A program made the translations under genes and the position numbers. Under the pieces are notes generated by a model that was given only the letters and a program-made list of their open reading frames with translations, did not search any database and had not been told where the DNA came from. Below are positions 23,395 through 30,689 of a stretch of 34,699 nucleotides of DNA, in pieces. Position 1 is the stretch's first letter. The number at the start of each line of letters is the position of its first letter. The stretch is from CAYVMD01 sp964452465 (lineage in GTDB: Bacteria; Armatimonadota; JACIXR01): assembly GCA_964452465.1 (NCBI GenBank), contig CAYVMD010000021.1, positions 1-34,699 on the forward strand, read 5' to 3'.

Positions 23395-24761
23395 AGCCTC
23401 CTTTGGTTGATGTATTCCTCCTTCGTTCCCCATTCCCGTAGCGCATCGATATAGAGCGAGAACAACTCCTCTGCTTTTTCTCTATTTTCCTCAAAGATAT
23501 TCCTTGTCTGATGGGGATCGGAGGGGATATGGTAAAGCTCGGGCTGCATATCCCCCGCTCCCACGATTAGCGTCCATTCACCATCCGTTATCGTGCTCGG
23601 CTTGAGCTTCCAGGCATATTGAGCCCAATTATAGGGGTTGAGGGACACTCGTTCCTCGGAGGCAGGCTTGTGGATTATCGCCCAGGAGGAAACCGCTATC
23701 TTCCGTTCCCACCCTTGTCCTTCTATCAAAGGAAGGAGGGATCTCCCCTGGACGGTGGAGGGGATCTCAACACCCGCTAATTGTAGGATCGTGGGCATTA
23801 TATCGGGTGGCTGGGCCAAAGCGTCGCATCTGTCTTTCTTGCCCGAGGGAAGGCGTATCAAAAGGGGGATATGAGCCACCTCACGATATAATTTGGTGAT
23901 CTTCCCCACCAATCCGTGTTCCCCAAGATAGAATCCGTGATCGGTGGTGAAGATTATGACCGTATTTTCCAAAAGACCGAGGTCCTCCACCTTGGCTAAT
24001 AACTTGCCTATCCAGCGGTCCACCATTGTTGCTTCCCCTGCGTAAAGGGCGCGCATATGGGCGAGCTCCTCCTTGGTTAGGTAATCCGCCGGGCCATAGA
24101 TGGGATAAATGACCTCTTCGCCTTCGTAGGAGGTCTCGTACATCTCCACATAATACCGAGGGGGATCCCAAGGCTCGTGGGGATCGAAGGTATCGATATA
24201 GAGCAGGAATTTATCCTTGTAGTTTTCCTCCAGCCAATTCATCGCCTCGCGGAAGGTCTGGGCGGGGAAGTAATCCTCCTCCGTTTTTCGATGATGGACA
24301 TTGCGAAGATACTGGGTGACCGTCCTCGCTGTATCTCGTAACTTCTCAGGGGCACAGGGGAGTTTGACCTCCTTGGGAGCGGTGCGATAGCGGTCATTCT
24401 CCTGCCCCCTAATCCAAACCCAGCCGGAGAACCCCCTCGCATAGTTATAGCCCTCGTTCATGAGATGGGGGGTATCCACGATGAACATGGTGGTGTAGCC
24501 GGCGGAGGAAAGGACCTGAGAGAGGACGACCTCGTCTGGAGAGAGGGGAGCCCAATCCGTGTAGGTGAAGGTGAAGCGTCCCGTGAAGAGGTCCCCGCGG
24601 TTTGGTATGGTGGGGAAGGAGGCGGTATAATAATTGGTGAAGATGATGGATTCCTCCGCCAGTTTCTCCAAATTGGGCGTTCTAGTCCCGAAGGCTTCTC
24701 CGCCGTAAAAGGCAAGGTTATCCCTTCTGAAGGTATCCGAGACGATGATTATGAAGTTCAT
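23391..24761 (-). CDS. Sulfatase-fold (alkaline phosphatase superfamily) enzyme with Thr in place of the formylglycine Cys
   Basis: A ~456-residue cytoplasmic protein (no signal peptide) with the sulfatase fold: NFIIIVSDTFRRDNLAFYGG at the N-terminus, ESIIFTNYY, DTFDPHEPWDPP, and FTTDHGFYLGEHGLVGKITKLYREV with the metal-binding Asp-His (D274, H275) and Lys (K287). The core motif should read C/S-x-P-x-R and be converted to formylglycine. Here it is T-I-P-N-R-G-D-L-F-T-G (T51, P53, R55). Thr cannot become formylglycine. Thr is the nucleophile in other superfamily branches (NPP phosphodiesterases, phosphopentomutase), so a phosphoester activity is possible. Loss of activity is the alternative. 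ATG at 24761 follows GAGGTG by six bases. It heads the cinA-thpR unit. Confidence 0.85.
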   Translation of the reverse strand: MNFIIIVSDTFRRDNLAFYGGEAFGTRTPNLEKLAEESIIFTNYYTASFPTIPNRGDLFTGRFTFTYTDWAPLSPDEVVLSQVLSSAGYTTMFIVDTPHLMNEGYNYARGFSGWVWIRGQENDRYRTAPKEVKLPCAPEKLRDTARTVTQYLRNVHHRKTEEDYFPAQTFREAMNWLEENYKDKFLLYIDTFDPHEPWDPPRYYVEMYETSYEGEEVIYPIYGPADYLTKEELAHMRALYAGEATMVDRWIGKLLAKVEDLGLLENTVIIFTTDHGFYLGEHGLVGKITKLYREVAHIPLLIRLPSGKKDRCDALAQPPDIMPTILQLAGVEIPSTVQGRSLLPLIEGQGWERKIAVSSWAIIHKPASEERVSLNPYNWAQYAWKLKPSTITDGEWTLIVGAGDMQPELYHIPSDPHQTRNIFEENREKAEELFSLYIDALREWGTKEEYINQRRL

Positions 24762-24877
24762 GGAAAGCACCTCTCTCCGTTGTTTTGGTTATTGTAAGAA
24801 CAAAATCGGGTTGGGACAAGTCAAAGATGTGGAGGTTGCGCTTTCACTATGAGATGTAAAAAAGGGGCGCTTTAAAA

Positions 24878-26389
24878 ATGCGGTTGTTGATGAGCATCAC
24901 GGTCTTCATTTGTGGAGCAGGGGTGATGTGCCTGGAGATGATGGGCTTCCGGATGCTTCCTCCCTACTTTGGAAGTTCCATTTATGTCACAGGGAGCCTA
25001 ATAAGCATCTTCCTCCTTGCCCTCAGCCTGGGCTATTACTTGGGGGGCAAGATGGCGGACAAGAAACCCTCGCCTCGGATGTTGGGGGCGGTCATCCTTT
25101 CCTCCGGTATAGTTATAGTTCTCCTTGCCTATTATTTTCGTCCCTTAAATCAGGCGATAGCAAGTTGGGGATGGAATGTGAGATGGGGTTCTCTTCTGTC
25201 CTCCATCCTGCTTTTCGTTCTCCCCGCTACCCTTTTGGGTATGGTTTCCCCCTATGCAATCAAATTGTCCACCCTCAGCGTGGGTCATGTGGGGAAAACC
25301 GCTGGGAACCTTTATGCCTTATCTACAGTGGGAAGCGTGTTGGGGACCCTCCTCACCTCCTTTTATCTCATAGCCCGTTTCGGAGTGCAGGAGATCGTAA
25401 TAGGGTTGGGTATTCTCCTCTTTCTCCTCGGTTTGGTCCTCCTCGCCTCTAAGAAGAGGACCGTTCTTCTATCCCTCATTTTATTGTTGCCTTTCCCCTC
25501 CTGGAGCGGACAAGTTCTTAACCTGCGGACGGCAAGGGTCGTGGAGGTGGTGGAGAGCCTTTATCATCAGATAATGATCGTGGAGGACGACAAATGGTTG
25601 GTGATGCAGTTCGGACGCACCATCCAGAGCGGGATATCCAAGGAGAATAACCTTAAGAGCATCGCTCCCTATACGGATGGTTTTCATTTAGGCTTCGTCT
25701 TCGTTCCCCAAGCTAAGGATGTATTGTTCATCGGCTGTGGAGGAGCTACGGGACCACGCCAATTTCGCCATCTCTACCCTCAAGCGAGTATGGATGTCGT
25801 GGAGTTGGATCCCGAGGTGGTGAGGTTAGCTAAGAAATACTTTCACCTCAAAGAGGATAATAAGTTGAAGGTGCATATAGAGGACGGAAGGGTGTTCCTC
25901 AACCGTTCTAAGAATAAGTATGACATCATAATCCTGGATGCTTACTTCGCTGAGGCGGTGCCATTCCATCTTACGACGAAGGAGTTCATGGAGGTGGTGA
26001 AAAAGCATCTCAAGCCGGGGGGAGTGGTCATTTGCAATGTGATAGGTAGCGTTTCGGGAGGAAAGAGCAGGTATCCTCGTTCCCAATACAAAACCTTGAA
26101 GCGGGTCTTCGACCAGGTTTATTTCTTCCCCGTGCTTTATCCCGGTGAGCAATTGAGGGATTACGATAGGGGGGTGGTCCGGAATATAATCCTGGTAGCG
26201 AGCGATGGGAAGGCGGTGAGCAAGGCGAAGATAGTGGAGGGAGCTAAAAAGTTACAGAATCCTTTGATTCCCCAACTGACCACCATCGCTTCTGCCCTCC
26301 TCACCTCTCCGCCCGACATTAGGGATGTGCCAGTTCTATCCGACAATTACGCGCCCGTGGATGACCTCATTAAATTGGCGATAGAGTGA
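24878..26389 (+). CDS. Membrane-bound spermidine-synthase-like methyltransferase-fold protein
   Basis: A 503-residue fusion. Residues 1-205 hold about six or seven transmembrane helices, starting SITVFICGAGVMCLEMMGFRMLPPYFGSSIYVTGSLIS, the usual opening of fused spermidine synthase-like proteins. Residues 215-503 are a Rossmann domain with DVLFIGCGGATGPRQF (GCGGA 286-290), VVELDPEVVRLAKKYF and YDIIILDAYFAEAVPFHLTTKEFMEVVKKHLKPGGVV. The C-terminus VLSDNYAPVDDLI is conserved in the group. The canonical SpeE motif that binds putrescine is replaced by DAYFAEAVP, so true spermidine synthesis is doubtful and the substrate is unknown. The start has AAAGGGG upstream. It is monocistronic and divergent from the sulfatase-like gene. 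Confidence 0.85.
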   Translation: MRLLMSITVFICGAGVMCLEMMGFRMLPPYFGSSIYVTGSLISIFLLALSLGYYLGGKMADKKPSPRMLGAVILSSGIVIVLLAYYFRPLNQAIASWGWNVRWGSLLSSILLFVLPATLLGMVSPYAIKLSTLSVGHVGKTAGNLYALSTVGSVLGTLLTSFYLIARFGVQEIVIGLGILLFLLGLVLLASKKRTVLLSLILLLPFPSWSGQVLNLRTARVVEVVESLYHQIMIVEDDKWLVMQFGRTIQSGISKENNLKSIAPYTDGFHLGFVFVPQAKDVLFIGCGGATGPRQFRHLYPQASMDVVELDPEVVRLAKKYFHLKEDNKLKVHIEDGRVFLNRSKNKYDIIILDAYFAEAVPFHLTTKEFMEVVKKHLKPGGVVICNVIGSVSGGKSRYPRSQYKTLKRVFDQVYFFPVLYPGEQLRDYDRGVVRNIILVASDGKAVSKAKIVEGAKKLQNPLIPQLTTIASALLTSPPDIRDVPVLSDNYAPVDDLIKLAIE

Positions 26390-26628
26390 ACGAATAAATC
26401 CATTAGGTGCTAAGGAGTTTTCTAATACTCCCCTCTTTTTGCCAAGAACATTTGCCTCTCTCCAGATATGCCTCCATTGGCTGATGCCTCTTTATCAACT
26501 ATTCCTCCTCGTAGGGATGACTTTCTTTTTGTCTGTATTTCTTCGCAAGTGGGGGCGCTTAATAACAAGATAAGATCTGGGTATCTCTTAAGGGCTTGAT
26601 TAGGGTATTAGGGGGAAATACGCTCCCA
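26390..26628. other. 239-base interval without a convincing gene
   Basis: Between a plus-strand and a minus-strand gene that converge. It holds a weak terminator candidate (see 26414-26440). On the minus strand there is a very short frame with an SD (GAGGAGGAA, then TTG, 31 codons ending near 26411). I cannot support it as a gene. Otherwise nothing is recognised. Confidence 0.5.
26414..26440 (+). terminator. Weak intrinsic terminator candidate
   Basis: GGAGT (26414-26418) pairs with ACTCC (26427-26431) across an 8-base loop, followed by CCTC and five Ts. It lies 25 bases after the stop of the spermidine-synthase-like gene. The stem is short, so efficiency is uncertain. Confidence 0.35.
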
Positions 26629-27009
26629 TTACTGGGGGCTTAAGTTGAAATTCACTTCCTTTTTATCGTCGCTGGAAGAAAGGAAAACCTTAACCGTTTG
26701 CTTTTGAAAGCCTGCCCGCTCGGCGGTTATGAGATACGCCCTCTCGGGGGAAACCCAAGGCACCCAGAGGTAATATTTGCCATCCGCTGTCGTTTCATAT
26801 CTCCCTAGTTCGTAGTTCGGCGCGTCTTCATAGACCGCGGTGACGAGGGCATTGCCCAATGGAAAACCGGAGGAGCTTCGCACTACTCCATAGATGTTGT
26901 AAGGCGGGGATGGGGGATTGTTATCGCTGGGAGATGCGGGACCGCCACCGCCACAGCCAGCGAGCAGTAATAATCCGCAAATGGCAAAAACCAAAGGAAG
27001 AGAGCGCAT
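26629..27009 (-). CDS. Lipoprotein with carboxypeptidase-regulatory-like (Ig-fold) domain
   Basis: A 126-residue secreted lipoprotein. The signal peptide ends in LLLLAGC (lipobox), followed by a Gly linker and a Pro/Ser/Asn-rich spacer (GGGGPASPSDNNPPSPP). The mature domain (YNIYGVVRSSSGFPLGNALVTAVYE, then YETTADGKYYLWVPWV, then AERAGFQKQTVKVFLSS) is the CarboxypepD_reg-like beta-sandwich seen as a stalk or adhesion module in surface proteins. The start is ATG. The promoter -10 lies only seven bases upstream, so the mRNA may be leaderless. The signal-peptide and Gly-linker style resembles the NHL lipoprotein at the window end. A structural role is inferred. Confidence 0.78.
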   Translation of the reverse strand: MRSLPLVFAICGLLLLAGCGGGGPASPSDNNPPSPPYNIYGVVRSSSGFPLGNALVTAVYEDAPNYELGRYETTADGKYYLWVPWVSPERAYLITAERAGFQKQTVKVFLSSSDDKKEVNFNLSPQ

Positions 27010-27016
27010 CTTTCCG

Positions 27017-27045
27017 AGTATAAAACTTTTCTATTCCTATGTCTA
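27017..27045 (-). promoter_or_regulatory. Sigma-70-type promoter abutting the lipoprotein start codon
   Basis: On the minus strand TAGACA (27040-27045) and TATACT (27017-27022) are 17 bases apart. The expected start point (~27010) coincides with the ATG at 27009, implying a leaderless transcript. It overlaps the upstream part of the divergent ThuA promoter. Confidence 0.6.
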
Positions 27046-27052
27046 ATTTATA

Positions 27053-27061
27053 TGCTATAAT
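27053..27061 (+). promoter_or_regulatory. Extended -10 promoter of the ThuA-like gene
   Basis: TGCTATAAT, identical to the element at 613-621, with no good -35. Transcription from about 27068 leaves a ~25-base leader containing the SD GGAAGGAGG (27077-27085). Confidence 0.6.
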
Positions 27062-27092
27062 GAGCACAAATCCCTCGGAAGGAGGCTTTGCT

Positions 27093-27827
27093 ATGGAAAG
27101 GAAGATAAGGGTAACCGTATGGAACGAATATCGCCATGAGAAGTTGGATAAGAGGGTAGCGGAGATCTACCCGGAGGGCATTCATGGTGCCATTGCCAAT
27201 TATCTCAAAACTCTCCCCGATATGGAGGTGCGCACTGCTACCCTGGACGAGCCCGAGCATGGCTTGACGGAGGAGGTTTTGAATAACACGGATGTTCTCA
27301 TTTGGTGGGGTCATATGGCTCACCACGAAGTCGACGATGCGGTGGTGGAGAGGATCTATAACCGCATCATCTATGGTGGGATGGGGTTGATCGTCCTTCA
27401 TTCCGGGCATTTCTCTAAGATATTCCGCAAATTGATGGGAACCTCCTGCGATCTGAAATGGAGGGAGATAGGGGAAAAGGAAAGGATATGGGTGATCGAG
27501 CCGGGACACCCTATCGCTCAGGGGCTGGGCGAATATATAGAATTAGAGCATACCGAGATGTACGGTGAACGCTTCGACATCCCTCGCCCCGATGAGCTGG
27601 TCTTCATCAGTTGGTTCGAGGGAGGGGAGGTCTTCCGCAGTGGTTGCTGCTTCTATAGGGGCAGGGGGAAGATCTTCTATTTCCGTCCTGGGCACGAAAC
27701 CTATCCTATCTATCACCACCCCGATGTCCTCAAGGTGATCGGAAACGCCGTCCGCTGGGCAGCTCCCGTGGAGGGACCCACACCTCAATTCGGCAATCGC
27801 CCCCCTTTGGAGGATGTAGGAAGGTGA
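27093..27827 (+). CDS. ThuA-like (trehalose utilization / glutamine-amidotransferase fold) protein
   Basis: A 244-residue ThuA domain protein: IRVTVWNEYRHEKLDKRVAEIYPEGIHGAIA, then DVLIWWGHMAHHEVDDAVVERI, then GMGLIVLHSGHFSKIFRKLMGT, and EMYGERFDIPRPDELVFISWFEGGEVFRSGCCFYRGRGKIFYFRPGHETYPIYHHPDV. The fold is that of class I glutamine amidotransferases but without the Cys-His-Glu triad. In rhizobia ThuA works with ThuB in trehalose oxidation; for distant homologues only a sugar-related role is inferred. ATG at 27093 sits seven bases after GGAAGGAGG. A longer frame to 27039 would start before the promoter -10 and is rejected. Confidence 0.85.
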   Translation: MERKIRVTVWNEYRHEKLDKRVAEIYPEGIHGAIANYLKTLPDMEVRTATLDEPEHGLTEEVLNNTDVLIWWGHMAHHEVDDAVVERIYNRIIYGGMGLIVLHSGHFSKIFRKLMGTSCDLKWREIGEKERIWVIEPGHPIAQGLGEYIELEHTEMYGERFDIPRPDELVFISWFEGGEVFRSGCCFYRGRGKIFYFRPGHETYPIYHHPDVLKVIGNAVRWAAPVEGPTPQFGNRPPLEDVGR

Positions 27828-27841
27828 TGGGAAGATAGCGT

Positions 27842-28828
27842 TTGGCTAAACCAGCGGTATTAGCCCAATTCTTCAGAGGTTTACAATATCAATTAAAGGC
27901 CGGGGTCAGCCTCGAGAGGGCATTACAGGTAGCGGAGGCTCGTTCGCCCGACCTGCGGAGGGCGGTCCCGCAAATGAGGGCGAAGGTGGCCCAGGGAGCC
28001 TCCCTTTCCTCCGCCTTTGCCGAATTCCCCGACATCTTCCCGCCTCTTTTCGTGCATCTGGTTAGAGCAGGAGAACAAAGCGGGCATTTGGAGGAGGTTA
28101 TGGGGGATATAGCTGACCTTTTAGAGAAGGAAGTAGCGTTGAGGCGAATGATAAGCAGTTGGACATTCTATCCCAAACTCGTCCTTGCCTTCGCCCTATG
28201 CCTCATTCTCTTCCTTCAGCCCTTGATATCCGCCTTTATCTTCGGCTCTCCCGGAGCGCTTGCCTCCGCTCTTAGGGATGTGATAATTTGGGGGTTGCTC
28301 TTCCTCCTTGTTTATATCATCTATAAGGTCTTTCTTCCTCCCGCCTATGTTCGTGCCATCCGAGACACCGCCAAGTTCTACCTACCTTTAGTGGGGAAGG
28401 TGGCGAGGAAGCTCTCCCTTGCTCGCTTCTGTCTCCTTCTCGCCCGTCTCCTCGAGGCGGGCGTCCCCCCTCAACGTTCCCTGCTTTTAGCGGGGGAGGG
28501 TTCAGGCGACATGGCTCTCAAAAATAAAGCAGGGGGCATTATTCCGGAAGTGGAAAGGGGGAAGCGATTGAGCGAATTATTCGAGAGGGAAAGGATCCTC
28601 CCTCCCCATCTCCTCAACATGCTGAAGGCGGGGGAGGAAAGCGGGAGGCTTCCCCAGGCTTTGCAGGTAATCGTTGATTACTTAGAGGGGGAAGCTCGGC
28701 TATCCATTCAGCGCTTGGCGATAGGAGGGGCGGTTGCCTTCTATATTTTGGTTGCTATCTTCGTGGGTTATATCTACATCGGCACCCTCGCCAAATATTA
28801 CATGGGGTTGATGGAGCTCGGGGAGTGA
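27842..28828 (+). CDS. Type II secretion / type IV pilus inner-membrane protein (GspF/PilC-like), orphan
   Basis: A 328-residue protein with two T2SF domains, each with the pattern seen in FFRGLQYQLKAGVSLERALQVAE ... FPPLFVHLVRAGEQSGHLEEVM and SLARFCLLLARLLEAGVPPQRSLLLA ... LPPHLLNMLKAGEESGRLPQAL. Three transmembrane segments are visible (about 112-134, 146-165, 299-320). The usual ~70-residue N-terminal domain of GspF is missing, and no ATPase (GspE/PilB) or pilin gene is nearby. It may serve a pilus or secretion apparatus encoded elsewhere. The start is TTG with GGGAAG upstream, 14 bases after ThuA. It converges with a radical SAM gene, one base between stops. Confidence 0.85.
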   Translation: MAKPAVLAQFFRGLQYQLKAGVSLERALQVAEARSPDLRRAVPQMRAKVAQGASLSSAFAEFPDIFPPLFVHLVRAGEQSGHLEEVMGDIADLLEKEVALRRMISSWTFYPKLVLAFALCLILFLQPLISAFIFGSPGALASALRDVIIWGLLFLLVYIIYKVFLPPAYVRAIRDTAKFYLPLVGKVARKLSLARFCLLLARLLEAGVPPQRSLLLAGEGSGDMALKNKAGGIIPEVERGKRLSELFERERILPPHLLNMLKAGEESGRLPQALQVIVDYLEGEARLSIQRLAIGGAVAFYILVAIFVGYIYIGTLAKYYMGLMELGE

Positions 28829-28829
28829 T

Positions 28830-29933
28830 TCACCAAAGGGAGGGAACTCTTAACTGGCGCGACCAACGGATATAATCCGCTAACTTCCAAGCACCTCCCT
28901 CCGCCAACTGGGGTATTCCACAGATGGGGGATTCGCAGAGGAGACAGGCGCCATCGCAGGTCAAGGGTTGGAAGGTTTCCCCTTTCCTGATGTAAAGTGG
29001 CACATCCAAACCCTCACAATTCCGGGAGGTTGCGAATTCCTTGTTCAATCCCTTCACGATCGGCTTTCCCTTGCAGGATTCCTCGGTGAGGGCAAACTCC
29101 ATGCACAAAGCGAAAGTTATCCCCTCCTCGTCGCAAATCCGTCTCAATTCCCCAAAGATCCTCCTCCGATAGGAGATATCCGCATGAAGGGAATAGCCTA
29201 TCTTCTCGGTGTAGAGCGAACGATAGGCGGGAACGAGCTTCCTGTCTATACGAGAGAGGAGGGAGATGATTTCCCTCCTCGTCTTCACCGGTATATCTAA
29301 GATGCTCGCCACTATATGCCTTGCTCCTGCCTCCTTCACCTTCCTCACCAATCTCCTCATATCCGATGGATCATCGGTTATGAAGGGGAAGAGGGGATCC
29401 AAGCGAGCAACTGCGTATATCCCTCTCTCTTTTGCCTGGCGAAGGTTCTGAAAGAGGGTAGGGGTATCGGCGCCTCCGGGGACGAGGATCTTTCTCAAGC
29501 CCTCGTCGTCGGTGAGTATGGAGACCTGGATGAAGGAATGTCTTTGAACCTTCAGGAGGTCGAGGATCCTGGCGGGGATTTCCCCCTTGGTTATTATCTC
29601 GATGGGGAGGTTTCGCTCCACGAACACCTTAACCACTCGCTCCGAGAGATGGAATTCCTCCTCCAGGGGTTGAAAGGGAGCGGTAACGGGGCTGAGGTAC
29701 CCGCAGGAGGCTATGCTTAATTTATCCACTTGTTTTGCCACCATCTCGGGGAAGTTTTGGAAGACGAAGATCACCCCTTCGTTTCTCCACCTCTCGAAGT
29801 AGCCGGGGAAGGTGCGAGTATAACAAAAGGGGCAAGCGTGCTGGCAACCTATGTAGGGATNNNNNNNNNNTTTAGGAGGAGCCTCTCCGCGGTGCATTCC
29901 CTCCTGCCATAAGGACGAAGGGGATGCCACCAA
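28830..29933 (-). CDS. Radical SAM protein (SplB/COG1533-like) with a second CxxxCxxC motif; contains assembly gap
   Basis: About 367 residues. PYIGCQHACPFCYTR gives the radical SAM CxxxCxxC cluster ligands (C30, C34, C37). The barrel continues with FPEMVAKQVDKLSIASCGYLSPVTAPFQPLE, PIEIITKGEIPARILDLL, ILVPGGADTPTLFQNLRQAKERGIYAVARLDPLFPFITDDP and CDEEGITFALCMEF. It is close to the uncharacterised SPL-like/Rv2578c group. The C-terminus has TCDGACLLCESPICG (C326, C330, C333, C338), a second CxxxCxxC that could hold an auxiliary cluster or metal. Ten Ns interrupt codons just before PYIGC. The partial codon reads nAT and could restore the family's NPY. Start is uncertain: GTG 29933 or TTG 29936. 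Confidence 0.82.
   Translation of the reverse strand: MVASPSSLWQEGMHRGEAPPKXXXXPYIGCQHACPFCYTRTFPGYFERWRNEGVIFVFQNFPEMVAKQVDKLSIASCGYLSPVTAPFQPLEEEFHLSERVVKVFVERNLPIEIITKGEIPARILDLLKVQRHSFIQVSILTDDEGLRKILVPGGADTPTLFQNLRQAKERGIYAVARLDPLFPFITDDPSDMRRLVRKVKEAGARHIVASILDIPVKTRREIISLLSRIDRKLVPAYRSLYTEKIGYSLHADISYRRRIFGELRRICDEEGITFALCMEFALTEESCKGKPIVKGLNKEFATSRNCEGLDVPLYIRKGETFQPLTCDGACLLCESPICGIPQLAEGGAWKLADYIRWSRQLRVPSLW
29861..29870. other. Assembly gap (10 N)
   Basis: Ten undetermined bases inside the radical SAM gene. The reading frame continues across them unchanged, which suggests that the gap length is correct or a multiple of three away. Confidence 0.99.
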
Positions 29934-29954
29934 CCGTGGATTTCCTTTTGGGAA

Positions 29955-30689
29955 TTAACGATTATTATCCTGGCGTCCTCTTTGGAAGACATCTATAGCT
30001 TTTTTGAGATCTATGCTACCCTCGTATATCGCCCTCCCAATTATAACCCCCTCCACCCCTACTTGGGAGAGTTGGCGCAAATCTTCCCATGAGGATACTC
30101 CGCCCGAGGCGATTATGGGGATGGAGATCCTCTCCCTCAATTTCCTTATCCCCTCCACATCCACCCCCCTCAATGTGCCATCCCGGGAGACATTTGTGTA
30201 GATTATCCTATAAACTCCCATCCTTTCCATCTCCTGGGCGAACTCGAGCGCATCGTAGGGGGAATCCCTCCGCCATCCCTCCACCGTTATCTTCCCTTCC
30301 CTCACATCCAATGCCACCGCTATTTTTTCCCCATAGAGGGCGAGCATCTCTTCCAGGAACTCCTTATCCAAGGCGGATGTCCCCAGGATGATCCTTCGGA
30401 TTCCCAAGGAGAATCCCTTCTCCAGCTCCTCCCTTCGCCTAAACCCACCTCCCACCTCGAGGTTAACCTCCACCGCCTCGGCGATCCTGGCTATTACCTT
30501 CAAGTTGCAAGGTTTCCCCTCCCTTGCTCCATCCAGATCCACGATGTGTATCCATTCCGCACCGCAATCCTTAAAGCGTTTCGCTATCTCCAGGGGGTCA
30601 TTGCGAGCGAATAGCACCTTATCGTATTCGCCCTTGTAAAGGCGAACGCATTTCCCCTCCAGTAGATCTATGGCGGGTATTATCAGCAT
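29955..30689 (-). CDS. hisA: ProFAR isomerase (phosphoribosylformimino-AICAR ribotide isomerase)
   Basis: A 244-residue TIM barrel of histidine biosynthesis. IIPAIDLLEGKCVRLYKGEYD at the N-terminus carries the catalytic base D8, and KIAVALDVREGK carries the acid D128. Phosphate-binding loops are NLEVGGGFRR and IIASGGVSSWEDL, and IIYTNVSRDGTLRGVD is typical of HisA rather than HisF. It converts ProFAR to PRFAR, the substrate of HisF-HisH. It overlaps hisH by seven bases, so translation is coupled. The other his genes, including hisF, are not seen in this window. Confidence 0.95.
   Translation of the reverse strand: MLIIPAIDLLEGKCVRLYKGEYDKVLFARNDPLEIAKRFKDCGAEWIHIVDLDGAREGKPCNLKVIARIAEAVEVNLEVGGGFRRREELEKGFSLGIRRIILGTSALDKEFLEEMLALYGEKIAVALDVREGKITVEGWRRDSPYDALEFAQEMERMGVYRIIYTNVSRDGTLRGVDVEGIRKLRERISIPIIASGGVSSWEDLRQLSQVGVEGVIIGRAIYEGSIDLKKAIDVFQRGRQDNNR

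Noticed and set aside
24771..24877. Promoters for the divergent sulfatase-like and spermidine-synthase-like genes
   Set aside because: TTGACT is present on the minus strand, but the nearest -10-like TACAAT is 22 bases away. No acceptable pair was found on the plus strand.
26405..26505. 31-codon minus-strand frame preceded by GAGGAGG
   Set aside because: Too short, no family resemblance that I can support, TTG start; left as part of the intergenic note.
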